A stretch of 64,000 nt of DNA from JANNWF01 sp038205755 (GTDB lineage Bacteria; Pseudomonadota; Gammaproteobacteria; Xanthomonadales; Xanthomonadaceae): assembly GCA_038205755.1 (NCBI GenBank), contig JBBRBN010000006.1, forward strand, positions 1 through 64,000, written 5' to 3'. The position numbers were made by a program, and so were the translations under genes. The notes under the pieces are model-generated. The model did not search any database and was not told where the DNA came from. It was given only the letters and a program-made list of their open reading frames with translations. Shown here in pieces: positions 18,040 to 27,773 of this stretch (position 1 is its first letter; the number at the start of each line of letters is the position of its first letter).

Positions 18040-19281
18040 TTGCTTTACCGCATGCATGAACTGACGCGCGCCATGCTGAGCCCGTGGGTCTACGGGGCCG
18101 AGGCCGCTGCGCGCATGTACGGCGAGCCGCAGAGCTGGCTGTCGCGCCTGCCCGGCGCCCAGCGGCTGTCGGCCGGCTACGAGCTGTTTCATCGTCTGGG
18201 CAAGGACTACGAGAAGCCGGAATTCAACATCCGACATGTGCAGGCGCATGGGCACAAGCTGCCGGTGGTGGAGGTCGAAGCCGCGCTGAAGCCGTTCTGC
18301 CGCCTGCTGCGTTTCAAGCGCTACAGCGACGCGTCAAGCGCAATCAATGATCTGAAGGACGACCCCAAGGTGCTGGTCGTGGCGCCGCTGTCGGGTCACC
18401 ACTCCACCCTGCTGCGCGATACCGTGCGGACGCTGTTGGGCGACCACAAGGTGTGGATCACCGACTGGGTCGACGCCCGGATGGTCCCGCTGGCCGACGG
18501 TGCGTTCCATCTGGACGACTACGTCGCTTATATCCAGGACTTCATCCGCCTGATCGGCGCCCAGGATCTGCACGTGATATCGGTCTGCCAGCCCACCGTT
18601 CCGGTGCTCGCCGCCGTGTCGCTGATGGCCGCCCGCGGCGAACCGACGCCACGCAGTCTGACCCTCATGGGCGGACCGATCGACAGTCGGCAAAGCCCCA
18701 CCCAGGTCAACAATCTGGCAACCACCAAGCCGCTGTCCTGGTTCCGCAATAACGTCATCCACGAAGTTCCGGCCAAGTACCCGGGGCACGGACGCAAGGT
18801 GTATCCCGGCTTTCTGCAGCACGCCGGCTTCATCGGCATGAACCCCAATCGCCACGCCGAGTCGCACTGGGATTTCTATCAAGACCTGGTGCGCGGCGAT
18901 CTGGAAGATGCCGAAGGCCACCGGCGCTTCTACGACGAGTACAACGCGGTGCTGGACATGCCCTCGGAGTACTACCTCGACACCATCCGGATCGTCTTCC
19001 AACAGCATCTGCTGCCGCGCATCCAGTGGGATGTGGCCGGAGAGCGGGTCCAGCCCGATGCCATCCGCAGCGGCGGGCTTCTGACCATCGAGGGCGAACT
19101 GGACGACATCTCCGGCCTCGGCCAGACCCGCGCAGCGCACGACCTGTGCCGCGGCCTGTCAGCCGAGCAGAAGCAGCACCTGACCATTGAGGGCGCCGGT
19201 CATTTCGGCATATTCAGCGGGCGCCGCTGGCGTGACGAGGTCTACCCGCAGGTTCGCCAGTTCATCCGCGATCACGCGTAG
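18040..19281 (+). CDS. phaZ: Intracellular polyhydroxyalkanoate depolymerase (413 aa)
   Basis: Hydrolyses stored PHB granules in the cytoplasm. The alpha/beta-hydrolase nucleophile is Cys183 in VISVCQPTVP, the same number as the Cys nucleophile of Cupriavidus necator PhaZ1. The C-terminal His lies in EGAGHFGIFSG and the acidic residue in EGELDDISG. I choose TTG at 18040: it yields MLYRMHEL, the typical family N-terminus, and GGAG sits seven bases upstream. An ATG at 18004 or 18055 fits less well. No PHA synthase is in the window. The 3' flank carries short inverted repeats and a structured repeat copy. Confidence 0.9.
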   Translation: MLYRMHELTRAMLSPWVYGAEAAARMYGEPQSWLSRLPGAQRLSAGYELFHRLGKDYEKPEFNIRHVQAHGHKLPVVEVEAALKPFCRLLRFKRYSDASSAINDLKDDPKVLVVAPLSGHHSTLLRDTVRTLLGDHKVWITDWVDARMVPLADGAFHLDDYVAYIQDFIRLIGAQDLHVISVCQPTVPVLAAVSLMAARGEPTPRSLTLMGGPIDSRQSPTQVNNLATTKPLSWFRNNVIHEVPAKYPGHGRKVYPGFLQHAGFIGMNPNRHAESHWDFYQDLVRGDLEDAEGHRRFYDEYNAVLDMPSEYYLDTIRIVFQQHLLPRIQWDVAGERVQPDAIRSGGLLTIEGELDDISGLGQTRAAHDLCRGLSAEQKQHLTIEGAGHFGIFSGRRWRDEVYPQVRQFIRDHA

Positions 19282-19300
19282 AGCGGAACGGGGTTCGTGT

Positions 19301-19409
19301 GCCAGTGCTTGGTGCCAGTGCCAGTGCCAGTTCCAGCTGTCAGTGCCAGAAGCTAGCTCTTGCTCTGGACTGGAACTGACAACTGGCACTGGCACTGACA
19401 ACTGGAACT
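19301..19409. repeat. Inverted pair of short CAGTGC-type tandem arrays
   Basis: The left arm (about 19301-19349) is built of gccagt units and the right arm (about 19366-19409) of their reverse complement (ctggcactggcactgacaac). They can fold back on each other across about 17 bp. The array ends directly at structured repeat copy 2. It may act as a terminator-like structure after phaZ, but it lacks a T-run. Confidence 0.7.
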
Positions 19410-19410
19410 A

Positions 19411-19567
19411 ACCCGCATGTTTGATGAATTCGCGCGATGATCGCGCAGGATGTTGTTCGCACAGGAGGCTACCGAAGGAGCGGCGTAGCGGGCCATACGA
19501 CCGACTGAGGTCTCCTGTGCGGACAAGAGACAAGCGAGGGCGCGCGAGATTCATCAAACATGCGGGC
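19411..19567. repeat. 157-bp structured intergenic repeat, copy 2
   Basis: Matches 1083-1239 over its whole length except three internal substitutions plus the last base. The terminal arms are acccgcatgtttgatgaat and attcatcaaacatgcggg. At the position where copy 1 has C/G in the stem, this copy has G19423/C19555. G19468 replaces A1140, giving a G.U pair in the inner stem. Unlike copy 1 it has no outer palindrome arms, so the repeat unit is the inner 157 bp. It lies between phaZ and a methyltransferase gene. Confidence 0.85.
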
Positions 19568-19637
19568 TACGTACCGGAACTGCCGCCGGCACTGCACCGC
19601 TACGCCGCAGCAGCGCCCAACCCGCTACCCTGCGGCG

Positions 19638-20240
19638 ATGATCAAGCGCTACGACCGCGACTACTTTGACCAGTGGTACCGCCCGCCCGGCGGATCGCCC
19701 GGCGCCGCCGCGGCGCTGCAGCGCAAGGTTGCCCTGGCCGTGGCGGTGTGCGAATACCATTTGGGTAGACCGCTGCGCAGCGTCCTCGATATCGGCTGCG
19801 GCGAGGGCGCCTGGCGTGCGCCGCTGCGGCGGATGCGACCGGGCATCGACTACCTCGGGCTGGACGGCAGCGCCTACGCGATCGAGCGCTACGGTCGATC
19901 ACGCAACCTGCGTCTGGCCGGTTTCGACCAACTGGCCGAACTGCGCTTTGATCGCAGCGTCGATCTCCTGGTGTGTGCCGACCTGCTCCACTACCTTGAT
20001 GCGAAGACGCTGCGGCGAGGGCTGTCAGGCTTTGCCGAGCTGGGGCACGGCACCGCATTCATTGAGCTGTTCTGCCGCGGCGACGGCGCCGAAGGCGACC
20101 AGGTCGGCTGGTACAACCGGCCTTCTTCGTGGTACCGCCAGTGCTTCGCCGACGCCGGGCTGCTCGCGGTTGGCAATCATTGCTACCTGCTCCCTCCGCT
20201 GCATGGAGGCGTCGTGGCGCTGGAGCGCGCCGACGCGTGA
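19638..20240 (+). CDS. Class I SAM-dependent methyltransferase (200 aa)
   Basis: A small Rossmann-fold methyltransferase. Motif I is VLDIGCGEGAWRAPL (about 52-66), the acidic SAM-ribose contact is LGLDGSAYAIERY, and the motif IV-like strand is DLLVCADLLHYLD. The substrate is unknown. Its stop overlaps the GTG start of srkA by two bases (GTGA), so the two are translationally coupled. The ATG at 19638 begins MIKRYDRDYFDQWYR, a normal start for this group; the open frame runs further upstream into the repeat. Confidence 0.88.
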   Translation: MIKRYDRDYFDQWYRPPGGSPGAAAALQRKVALAVAVCEYHLGRPLRSVLDIGCGEGAWRAPLRRMRPGIDYLGLDGSAYAIERYGRSRNLRLAGFDQLAELRFDRSVDLLVCADLLHYLDAKTLRRGLSGFAELGHGTAFIELFCRGDGAEGDQVGWYNRPSSWYRQCFADAGLLAVGNHCYLLPPLHGGVVALERADA

Positions 20241-21226
20241 GCAAGCCGCCGGCAGCGCCGCCCTATGCTCGGCTTGATCCCCACTGCGTGCTGGCGGCGG
20301 TCGAATCGCTGGGGCTGGAAACCGACGGCCGGGTGTTGGCGCTGAACAGCTTCGAGAATCGCGTTTACCGGGTCGGCATCGAAGGTGCGGCGCCGGTGGT
20401 TGCCAAGTTCTACCGTCCAGCGCGCTGGAGCGACGCAGCGATACTCGAAGAGCACGCGTTTGCGGCCGAACTGGTCGCCGCCGAACTGCCGGTGGTGGCA
20501 CCGCTGCTGCTGGCGGATGCCACGCTGCATCGCCATGCCGGATTCCGCTTTGCCCTGTTTCCGCTGCGCGGCGGTCGCGCGCCCGAGGCCGGCGACCGCG
20601 ACGCACTGCGCCATCTCGGTCAAATGCTGGCGCGCATCCATGCGGTCGGCGGCCGCCGTCCCTTCGAATATCGGGGTCAGCTGGACGTGGAGACCTTCGG
20701 CGATGCGCCGGTCAACTTCCTGCTCGACGGCGGCTGGCTTCCCGATTCGCTGGAGGACAACTTCGCGCGGCTGGCAGACGCCGTCCTGGAGCATGTTGAT
20801 GCCGCCTTTGATGCCTGCGCGGAGGTGGACTGGCAGCGCGTGCATGGCGACTGCCATCCCGGCAATCTGCTCTGGCGCGACGGCGCCGCCCACTTCGTCG
20901 ATCTGGACGACTGCCTGACCGCACCCGCCGTGCAGGACCTGTGGATGCTGATGTCCGGCCCGCCGGCGGAGCAGCGCCAGCAGTTTGACTGGCTGATGGA
21001 GGGCTATGAGCGTTTCCGTGAGTTCGACCGCCAGGAGCTCGGGTTGATCGAGGCGTTGCGCAGCCTGCGGCTGCTCAACTATCACGGCTGGATTGCGCGG
21101 CGCTGGAACGATCCGGCGTTTCCGGCCGCGTTTCCGTGGTTTGGCGAGCGTCGCCACTGGGAGTCGGTGATCGCCCAGCTGCAGGAGCAACTCTCGGCGC
21201 TGCAGGAGGGCGTCGACTGGGCCTGA
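20237..21226 (+). CDS. srkA: Stress response kinase SrkA (YihE family, 329 aa)
   Basis: A serine/threonine kinase of the APH/choline-kinase fold that helps cells survive envelope and oxidative stress (E. coli SrkA, 328 aa). Visible are the N-lobe lysine in VVAKFYRPARWS, the catalytic loop VHGDCHPGNLLW (HGDxHxxN) and the metal-binding block FVDLDDC. It starts at a GTG that overlaps the methyltransferase stop codon. In E. coli the gene precedes dsbA; here the partner is a methyltransferase. Confidence 0.92.
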   Translation: MSKPPAAPPYARLDPHCVLAAVESLGLETDGRVLALNSFENRVYRVGIEGAAPVVAKFYRPARWSDAAILEEHAFAAELVAAELPVVAPLLLADATLHRHAGFRFALFPLRGGRAPEAGDRDALRHLGQMLARIHAVGGRRPFEYRGQLDVETFGDAPVNFLLDGGWLPDSLEDNFARLADAVLEHVDAAFDACAEVDWQRVHGDCHPGNLLWRDGAAHFVDLDDCLTAPAVQDLWMLMSGPPAEQRQQFDWLMEGYERFREFDRQELGLIEALRSLRLLNYHGWIARRWNDPAFPAAFPWFGERRHWESVIAQLQEQLSALQEGVDWA

Positions 21227-21337
21227 AAGACAGCCACCTCCCGGCTCGACCTGTCACGCCAGATCGACAGGCAGGCCAACGGCGGCGACTTCGGCCTGCC
21301 GGTGTAAGCTGATCTCCCGCATACGCCGAGCCAGACC

Positions 21338-22219
21338 ATGCGTCACCTAGCCGCCACCTTGCTGCTTGTGATGTCCGGCCACGCCGCCGCCGACGACACG
21401 CCAGCCGCGCCCACGATGAGCAGCGTGCTGGCTGATTCGAGCCCTGAGGAATGGGTCGACATCGACCCCGAGCGCATGCTGGTCATGCAGCTCGAGACGG
21501 GGCGCGTGGTGATCGAACTCGCGCCACAGTTCGCGCCGGCGCACGTTACCAATATTCTCAGCCTGGTCAAGGGCCGCTATTTCAGCGACTCGCGCATCGT
21601 GCGCTCGCAGGACAACTACGTCGTCCAGTGGGGCGACCCCAAGGCCGACACCGACGACGCAAAGCCGTTGGGCGACGCGAAAGCAAAACTCCCGGCCGAG
21701 TTCGACCGTAGCGCCGACGGGCTGAGCTTCACCGGCCTGCCCGACCCCGACAGCTACGCCGCCGAAGTGGGCGTCGCCGAGGGCTTTCCGGCAGCACGCG
21801 GCGACGGTCGGGCCTGGCTGGCGCACTGTTACGGCATGGTTGGCGCCGGCCGCGGCAATCCCGCCGACAGCAGCAACGGCAGCAGCCTGTACGTGGTGAC
21901 CGGGCACGCGCCGCGCCACCTGGACCGCAACATAACGCTGGTCGGCCGAGTGCTGGAAGGGATGCCGCTGCTGGCCAGCCTGCCGCGCGGCAGCGGCGCG
22001 CTGGGCTTTTTTGAAGACCCCGCGCAGCAGATACCGATCAAGTACATCCACCTCGCCTCGCAGGAGCCGGAACTGCGCCGCCCGCGCCTGCAGAAGCTGC
22101 GCAGCGACAGCGCCTCATTTCGCAAACTGATCGAAGCCCGCCGCTTCCGTCACGAGGAGTGGTTCGTCCAGCCGGTCGGTCGACTGGAGCTGTGCAATAT
22201 GGCGCTGCCGGTGCGCTGA
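21338..22219 (+). CDS. Exported cyclophilin-type peptidylprolyl isomerase (293 aa)
   Basis: A periplasmic proline isomerase/foldase. Residues 1-19 are a signal peptide (MRHLAATLLLVMSGHAAAD). The cyclophilin fold spans about 45-235, with VVIELAPQFAPAHVTNIL, YGMVGAGRGNPADSSNGSS and LVGRVLEGM. The active-site loop is divergent (SRIVRSQDNYVVQWGDP replaces the usual FHRVI..FMIQGGD), so catalytic power is uncertain. A C-terminal extension of about 60 residues follows. Single gene, convergent with the helicase. Confidence 0.88.
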   Translation: MRHLAATLLLVMSGHAAADDTPAAPTMSSVLADSSPEEWVDIDPERMLVMQLETGRVVIELAPQFAPAHVTNILSLVKGRYFSDSRIVRSQDNYVVQWGDPKADTDDAKPLGDAKAKLPAEFDRSADGLSFTGLPDPDSYAAEVGVAEGFPAARGDGRAWLAHCYGMVGAGRGNPADSSNGSSLYVVTGHAPRHLDRNITLVGRVLEGMPLLASLPRGSGALGFFEDPAQQIPIKYIHLASQEPELRRPRLQKLRSDSASFRKLIEARRFRHEEWFVQPVGRLELCNMALPVR

Positions 22220-22256
22220 GCGGCTGCCCGGGAATGCCCCGGTAGCGGCTGGCGAT

Positions 22257-24284
22257 TCAGAACTTCCCTGCGCCCGGCGGCTTCCGAGGACCCGGCTTGC
22301 CGAAAGCCGGCTTTGCCGGTCCCGACTTGCTGAAGGCTGGCTTGCTGAAGCCTGGCTTGCTGAAACCGGGCTTCCCGGCTGGCCGATCAGTGCCTGGCCG
22401 CTCGCTGCTGGCGGGCGGCGGTGGACCGCGCCGCGGCGGCTTGGAGCCGGCTGGGCTGTCGCCAAACGACCGATCAGGACGTGCGGGACGGTCCGGACGC
22501 GCGTGCATTGAGGACGGCACGCCGCTGCGCGGCCGAATGGGACGCGGTCCGCCGTCGCCAACGACGCGCTGGATCTTCAGCTTCTGGCCGGACACCCAGA
22601 CGTTCTTGAGGTGCTCCAGCAGCTCATCCGGCATACCCTGCGGCAGGTCGATGAGGCTGTGGTCATCGCGAATATCGATGCGGCCGATGAAACGACTTTC
22701 GATGCCGGCTTCGTTGGCGATGGCCCCCACGATGTTGTTGGGTCGCACGCCGTGAACCTCGCCCACGGCAATGCGGAAGGTCTCGAGCCCGGCATCGCCT
22801 TCGCCGCGCCCCTTCGGCTTGCGCACCGGCGCGCCGTGCTCAACGCTGGCAGGCGCACTGCGCGGGCCCTCGCCGCGCGGCGCATCGCTGCGCGTCTTGC
22901 GCGGTGGGCGAGCGTCATCGCGAAAGGCCGGTGCCGCGGATTCCGGCGGCGGCGGATCGAGCAGCAGCGGCGTGCTGCCCTGCAGCAGCTTGGCCAGTGC
23001 CGCTGCAATCAGCACCGCCGGCACGTCCTGCTCGCGCTCGTAGCGCTCGATCAGGTCGCGGAACATGTCCAGTTCGCCGGCAGCGATGGTTTCGGTGATG
23101 CGACACAGGAAGCGCGTCACGCGCTGATCGTTGACTGCCTCGACGCTGGGCAGGCTCATCGCCGCGATCGGCTGCCGCGTCGCCCGCTCGATGGCGCGCA
23201 GCATGCCGCGCTCACGCGGCGCGATGAACAGGATCGCTTCACCGCTGCGACCGGCGCGACCGGTGCGGCCGATGCGGTGATCGTAGCTCTCGGTGTCGTA
23301 CGGCACGTCGTAGTTCAACACGTGACTGACCCGCTCCACGTCGAGACCGCGGGCGGCCACGTCGGTGGCGACCAGAATGTCGAGCTGGCCATCGCGCAGG
23401 CGCTGGATGGTGCGCTCGCGCTGCTGCTGCTGGATATCGCCGTTGATCGCCGCCGCCGAGAAGCCGCGCGCCGACAGCTTTTCGGCCAGCTCCTCGGTGG
23501 CCTGCTTGGTGCGCGTGAAGACGATCATCGCCTCGAACGGCTCGGCCTCAAGGATGCGGGTAAGGGCATCCAGCTTGTGCAATCCGCCGACCATCCAGTA
23601 GCGCTGGCGGGTGTTGATCGCGGTGGTGGTTTTGGACTGGATCGCGATCTCGACCGGATTGCGCAGATAGGTCTGGGCGATGCGCCGGATCGCGCTGGGC
23701 ATGGTGGCCGAGAACAGCGCGACCTGACGTGTCTCGGGGGTCTTCTTGAGAACCGCCTCGACATCGTCGATGAAGCCCATGCGCAGCATCTCGTCGGCCT
23801 CGTCCAGCACCAGACAGGTCAGCTGCGACAGATCCAGCGAGCCGCGCTCAAGGTGATCGATCACCCGGCCGGGTGTGCCCACCACCACGTGCACGCCGCG
23901 CTTGAGCGCGCTGAGCTGGGGGCCGTAGCTCTGACCGCCGTAGATTGGCAGCACGTGAAAGCCCGGCAGGTGCGAGGCATAGCGCTGGAAGGCTTCGGCC
24001 ACCTGAATCGCCAGCTCGCGGGTGGGCGTCAGCACCACCGCTTGCGGCTTGGTCCGCGACAGGTCCAGCCGCGACAGGATCGGGAGGGCGAACGCGGCGG
24101 TCTTGCCGGTTCCGGTTTGTGCTTGACCGAGCAGATCGCGGCCCTCGAGTAGCGGCGGAATGGTGGCCGCCTGGATCGGCGTCGGGGCTTCATAACCGAC
24201 CGCAAGCAGCGCTTCGATCAGCGGCGGGGCCAGCGCCAGATCCTGGAAGCGCAGCAGGCTGGGGGCGTCGGTGGGGTTGCTCAT
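22257..24284 (-). CDS. deaD: DEAD-box ATP-dependent RNA helicase, DeaD/CsdA type (675 aa)
   Basis: Unwinds RNA, typically during ribosome assembly and cold adaptation. The Q motif lies at about 13-38, Walker A AQTGTGKT at 55-62, DEAD at 161-164, SAT in LFSATMPSAIRRIA, and HRIGRTGRAGRSGEA near 335. A DbpA-type RNA-binding domain occupies about 480-560 (VGEVHGVRPNNIVGAIANEA). The basic low-complexity tail carries KPGFSKPGFSKPAFSK-like repeats. Start at 24284 (MSNPTDAPSLL) fits the family; a longer upstream frame lacks homology. Confidence 0.94.
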   Translation of the reverse strand: MSNPTDAPSLLRFQDLALAPPLIEALLAVGYEAPTPIQAATIPPLLEGRDLLGQAQTGTGKTAAFALPILSRLDLSRTKPQAVVLTPTRELAIQVAEAFQRYASHLPGFHVLPIYGGQSYGPQLSALKRGVHVVVGTPGRVIDHLERGSLDLSQLTCLVLDEADEMLRMGFIDDVEAVLKKTPETRQVALFSATMPSAIRRIAQTYLRNPVEIAIQSKTTTAINTRQRYWMVGGLHKLDALTRILEAEPFEAMIVFTRTKQATEELAEKLSARGFSAAAINGDIQQQQRERTIQRLRDGQLDILVATDVAARGLDVERVSHVLNYDVPYDTESYDHRIGRTGRAGRSGEAILFIAPRERGMLRAIERATRQPIAAMSLPSVEAVNDQRVTRFLCRITETIAAGELDMFRDLIERYEREQDVPAVLIAAALAKLLQGSTPLLLDPPPPESAAPAFRDDARPPRKTRSDAPRGEGPRSAPASVEHGAPVRKPKGRGEGDAGLETFRIAVGEVHGVRPNNIVGAIANEAGIESRFIGRIDIRDDHSLIDLPQGMPDELLEHLKNVWVSGQKLKIQRVVGDGGPRPIRPRSGVPSSMHARPDRPARPDRSFGDSPAGSKPPRRGPPPPASSERPGTDRPAGKPGFSKPGFSKPAFSKSGPAKPAFGKPGPRKPPGAGKF

Positions 24285-24460
24285 GGCGGATTGATCAAAA
24301 GGGCGACGCACAAGGTAACCCGCGGCGCGCCCGCGCGTCCGCTTTGCGCTGCGGAATGACAGGAAAATTACGCGATTGGAGGGCGACGCTCCGGCGTCGC
24401 CGCTCCTGATCGGGTGACGATGCGCCGCGGCTACCGATCGCCGTGGGAGAATGTGCGCGC

Positions 24461-24763
24461 ATGCCGCTCGCCCCCGCCACCGCGCCCCTGCTATGCAGCA
24501 ACTGCCAGGCCTGCTGCTGCCTGCTGCCGGTGCTGCTGATGCCCGAGGACAATCCGCCGGCCGAGCTGGTGGTGACCGATGAGCACGGTCTGTCGGTGCT
24601 GGCCAAGGCCGACGACGGCTGGTGCGTGGCGCTGGATCGCGACAGCTTCCGCTGCACCATCTACGCCCGCCGACCGCAGGTCTGCCGCGACTTCGCCGAA
24701 GGCGGGCGCGAGTGCGCCGACGAGCGCGCGCTGTGGCGGCACCAGGCCAGCCAGATTCTCTGA
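24461..24763 (+). CDS. YkgJ family cysteine cluster protein (100 aa)
   Basis: A small protein of the zinc/iron-binding YkgJ family, function unknown. Cysteines occur as CSNCQACCCLLPVLL near the N-terminus and as FRCTIYARRPQVCRDFAEGGREC near the C-terminus, the family's paired pattern. ATG at 24461 follows a GGGAG about 11 bases upstream. It ends seven bases before the DMT transporter gene, so they likely form an operon. Confidence 0.85.
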   Translation: MPLAPATAPLLCSNCQACCCLLPVLLMPEDNPPAELVVTDEHGLSVLAKADDGWCVALDRDSFRCTIYARRPQVCRDFAEGGRECADERALWRHQASQIL

Positions 24764-24770
24764 GCCTCCA

Positions 24771-25721
24771 ATGAGCCTTTCGGTCCACGCCAGAGCGCAC
24801 TGGCAAATCCACTTTTGCGTGCTGCTGTGGGGCTTCACCGCCATCCTCGGCAAGCTGATCACGCTCTCAGCGCTGGCGCTGGTCTGGTGGCGAATGCTGC
24901 TGGTGGTCGCTGCACTGGCGCTGGTGCCCAAGGTCTGGCGCGGGCTGCGGGCGATGACACCGCGCGTGCTGGGCGCCTACTCGTTCATTGGAGTGCTGGT
25001 GGCGCTGCACTGGCTGACGTTCTACGGCTCCATCAAACTGGCCAATGCGTCGGTGGCGGCATCCTGCATGGCCACGGCGTCGGTGTTTCTGGCCGTCATC
25101 GAACCTTGGCTGGCCGGCAAGCGCTTCGAGCCGCGCGAGCTGCTGCTCGGCGTTGCGGTGATTCCTGGCGTGGCGCTGGTGGTGGGTGGCGTGCCGCCCG
25201 AGATGCGGTTGGGCATCGCCGTTGGCGTGCTGTCGGCGATTCTGGTGGCGGTGTTCGGGGCGCTCAACAAGCGCATGGTTGATCGTGCCGACCCGCTCAC
25301 CGTAACCTGCGTTGAACTGGGCGCCGGAACCGCCTTCCTGACCTTGATCGCGCCGCTGCTGGTGCTGCTCGGCTGGGCCGGTGAGGAGTCGCTGCTGCAG
25401 CTGCCCAGCGCCAGCGATACCGGCCTGCTGCTGTTGCTAGCCTTCGCGTGCACGCTGTTTCCGTTTGCGCTGTCGCTGGTGGCGCTGCGCCACATGAGTG
25501 CGTTTGGCGTCCAGCTGGCGGTCAATCTGGAGCCGATCTACGCCGTGGCGTTGGCCATTGTCCTGCTCAGCGAGCAGCTGGAGCTGAGTCCGACCTTCTA
25601 CCTCGGCGTGGCAATCATTCTGGCCGCGACCCTGCTGCACCCGCTGATCAGCCGGCGCGAACCGCACCCGCCGATCGCCGAGGTGCTGGCCACCGCCGAG
25701 GCGAAAAACATCGCTGATTAG
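24771..25721 (+). CDS. EamA/DMT family transporter (316 aa)
   Basis: An inner-membrane exporter or permease with about ten hydrophobic segments and two EamA repeats. Segments such as FCVLLWGFTAILGKLI, VLVALHWLTFYGSIKLANA and LVALRHMSAFGVQLAVNLEP are typical of the drug/metabolite superfamily. The substrate is not deducible. It starts seven bases after the YkgJ-like gene. Confidence 0.9.
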   Translation: MSLSVHARAHWQIHFCVLLWGFTAILGKLITLSALALVWWRMLLVVAALALVPKVWRGLRAMTPRVLGAYSFIGVLVALHWLTFYGSIKLANASVAASCMATASVFLAVIEPWLAGKRFEPRELLLGVAVIPGVALVVGGVPPEMRLGIAVGVLSAILVAVFGALNKRMVDRADPLTVTCVELGAGTAFLTLIAPLLVLLGWAGEESLLQLPSASDTGLLLLLAFACTLFPFALSLVALRHMSAFGVQLAVNLEPIYAVALAIVLLSEQLELSPTFYLGVAIILAATLLHPLISRREPHPPIAEVLATAEAKNIAD

Positions 25722-25728
25722 GCTGGGG

Positions 25729-25881
25729 CTATTTGCGCTTGCCCTTGCCGGCTGCCTTTGACCTCGGCTTGCCGTCCGCGGCTGGCTTCTCCTGGTCGCC
25801 GATCACCGTGGTCAGCGGGCAGACGGCAAAAATCGGACACTTCCTGCAGCCAACCGCAAGCGCTATCGGGCAAACAGTCAT
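25729..25881 (-). CDS. Small four-cysteine protein (50 aa)
   Basis: The N-terminal half has the spacing C-x7-C-x2-C-x5-C (Cys4, 12, 15, 21; CPIALAVGCRKCPIFAVCPL), suited to binding a metal or Fe-S cluster. The C-terminal half is a basic tail rich in Lys and Ala. The ATG at 25881 is supported by GAGGAG seven bases upstream; a longer open frame upstream is not convincing. It is convergent with the DMT gene (stop codons about 10 bp apart) and divergent from the acyl-CoA dehydrogenase. I do not know its function. Confidence 0.7.
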   Translation of the reverse strand: MTVCPIALAVGCRKCPIFAVCPLTTVIGDQEKPAADGKPRSKAAGKGKRK

Positions 25882-26010
25882 GGCACCGCTCCTCAATGCG
25901 AGGCGGACCCGGAGCGCCGCGGTCGCGGCGCCCTGCCCGTCACGTCCACAAGCGTCGCACGATCGCCGCCTCATCCGATAGGCTGGCGTCCCGCCTCACG
26001 GACGCCGACG

Positions 26011-27225
<1,215 letters not shown>

Positions 27226-27269
27226 GTTGAGAGGTCTGTCTATCGATCCGAGAGGAACAATCAATTTTT

Positions 27270-27518
27270 GTGATGGGTCAGGATCCGGTGCCGGCGCTCG
27301 ACCACGCGCTGGTGGACGCGCAGGACGTTGCCGCGCTGAAGGCCGACATCCTCAACTCCGGCCTGTCGATCTCACAGCTGGTCAGCACCGCCTGGGCTTC
27401 GGCGTCGAGCTTCCGCGGCAGCGACAAGCGTGGCGGCGATGCGCAGGGCAAGTTCGTGCAGGACTTCGTGGCCGCGTGGGACAAGGTGATGAGCAACGAC
27501 CGCTTTGACCTTGCCTGA
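27270..27518 (+). pseudogene. katG: katG remnant (catalase-peroxidase) with internal deletion
   Basis: The 82-codon frame is made of two separated parts of KatG's C-terminal region. QDPVPALDHALVDAQDVAAL and LVSTAWASASSFRGSDKRGG come from the start of the C-terminal domain. KFVQDFVAAWDKVMSNDRFDLA is the extreme C-terminus. About two hundred or more residues between them are missing, joined in frame, and the whole N-terminal haem domain is absent. It keeps a GTG/ATG start. It cannot be a working peroxidase. It lies close to the OxyR-AhpCD block. Confidence 0.85.
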
Positions 27519-27655
27519 GGCGAGCACGGCCGCCCCGCCAGCATGACCAGTAAGGCGCGGCTGGATCATGGGCGCGCCGCGTGTCTGCCGCGGCCGCTGG
27601 AACCGGCTGCCGGGGCGGATGGCGGCAAAGCGGCCCTCGCAGCTGAACCTCAGTG

Positions 27656-27684
27656 GGGCCGGTCCGAGCGGGCCGGCCCTTTTT
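27656..27684 (+). terminator. Rho-independent terminator before tyrA
   Basis: GGGCCGG (27656-27662) pairs with CCGGCCC (27673-27679) and is followed directly by five T residues. It would end transcription coming from the acyl-CoA dehydrogenase and katG remnant. Confidence 0.75.
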
Positions 27685-27773
27685 CATGCAAGGCCTGCCT
27701 GGACAAAAAGGCAGCACGCCGCGAGCGGGCTCGAGATAGTCCGACACGCCGCTGCGAGCGATAGACTTGATCA

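Noticed and set aside
22611..24152. A 513-codon plus-strand frame opposite deaD
   Set aside because: All helicase motifs are on the minus strand in order; no independent start signal for the antisense frame.
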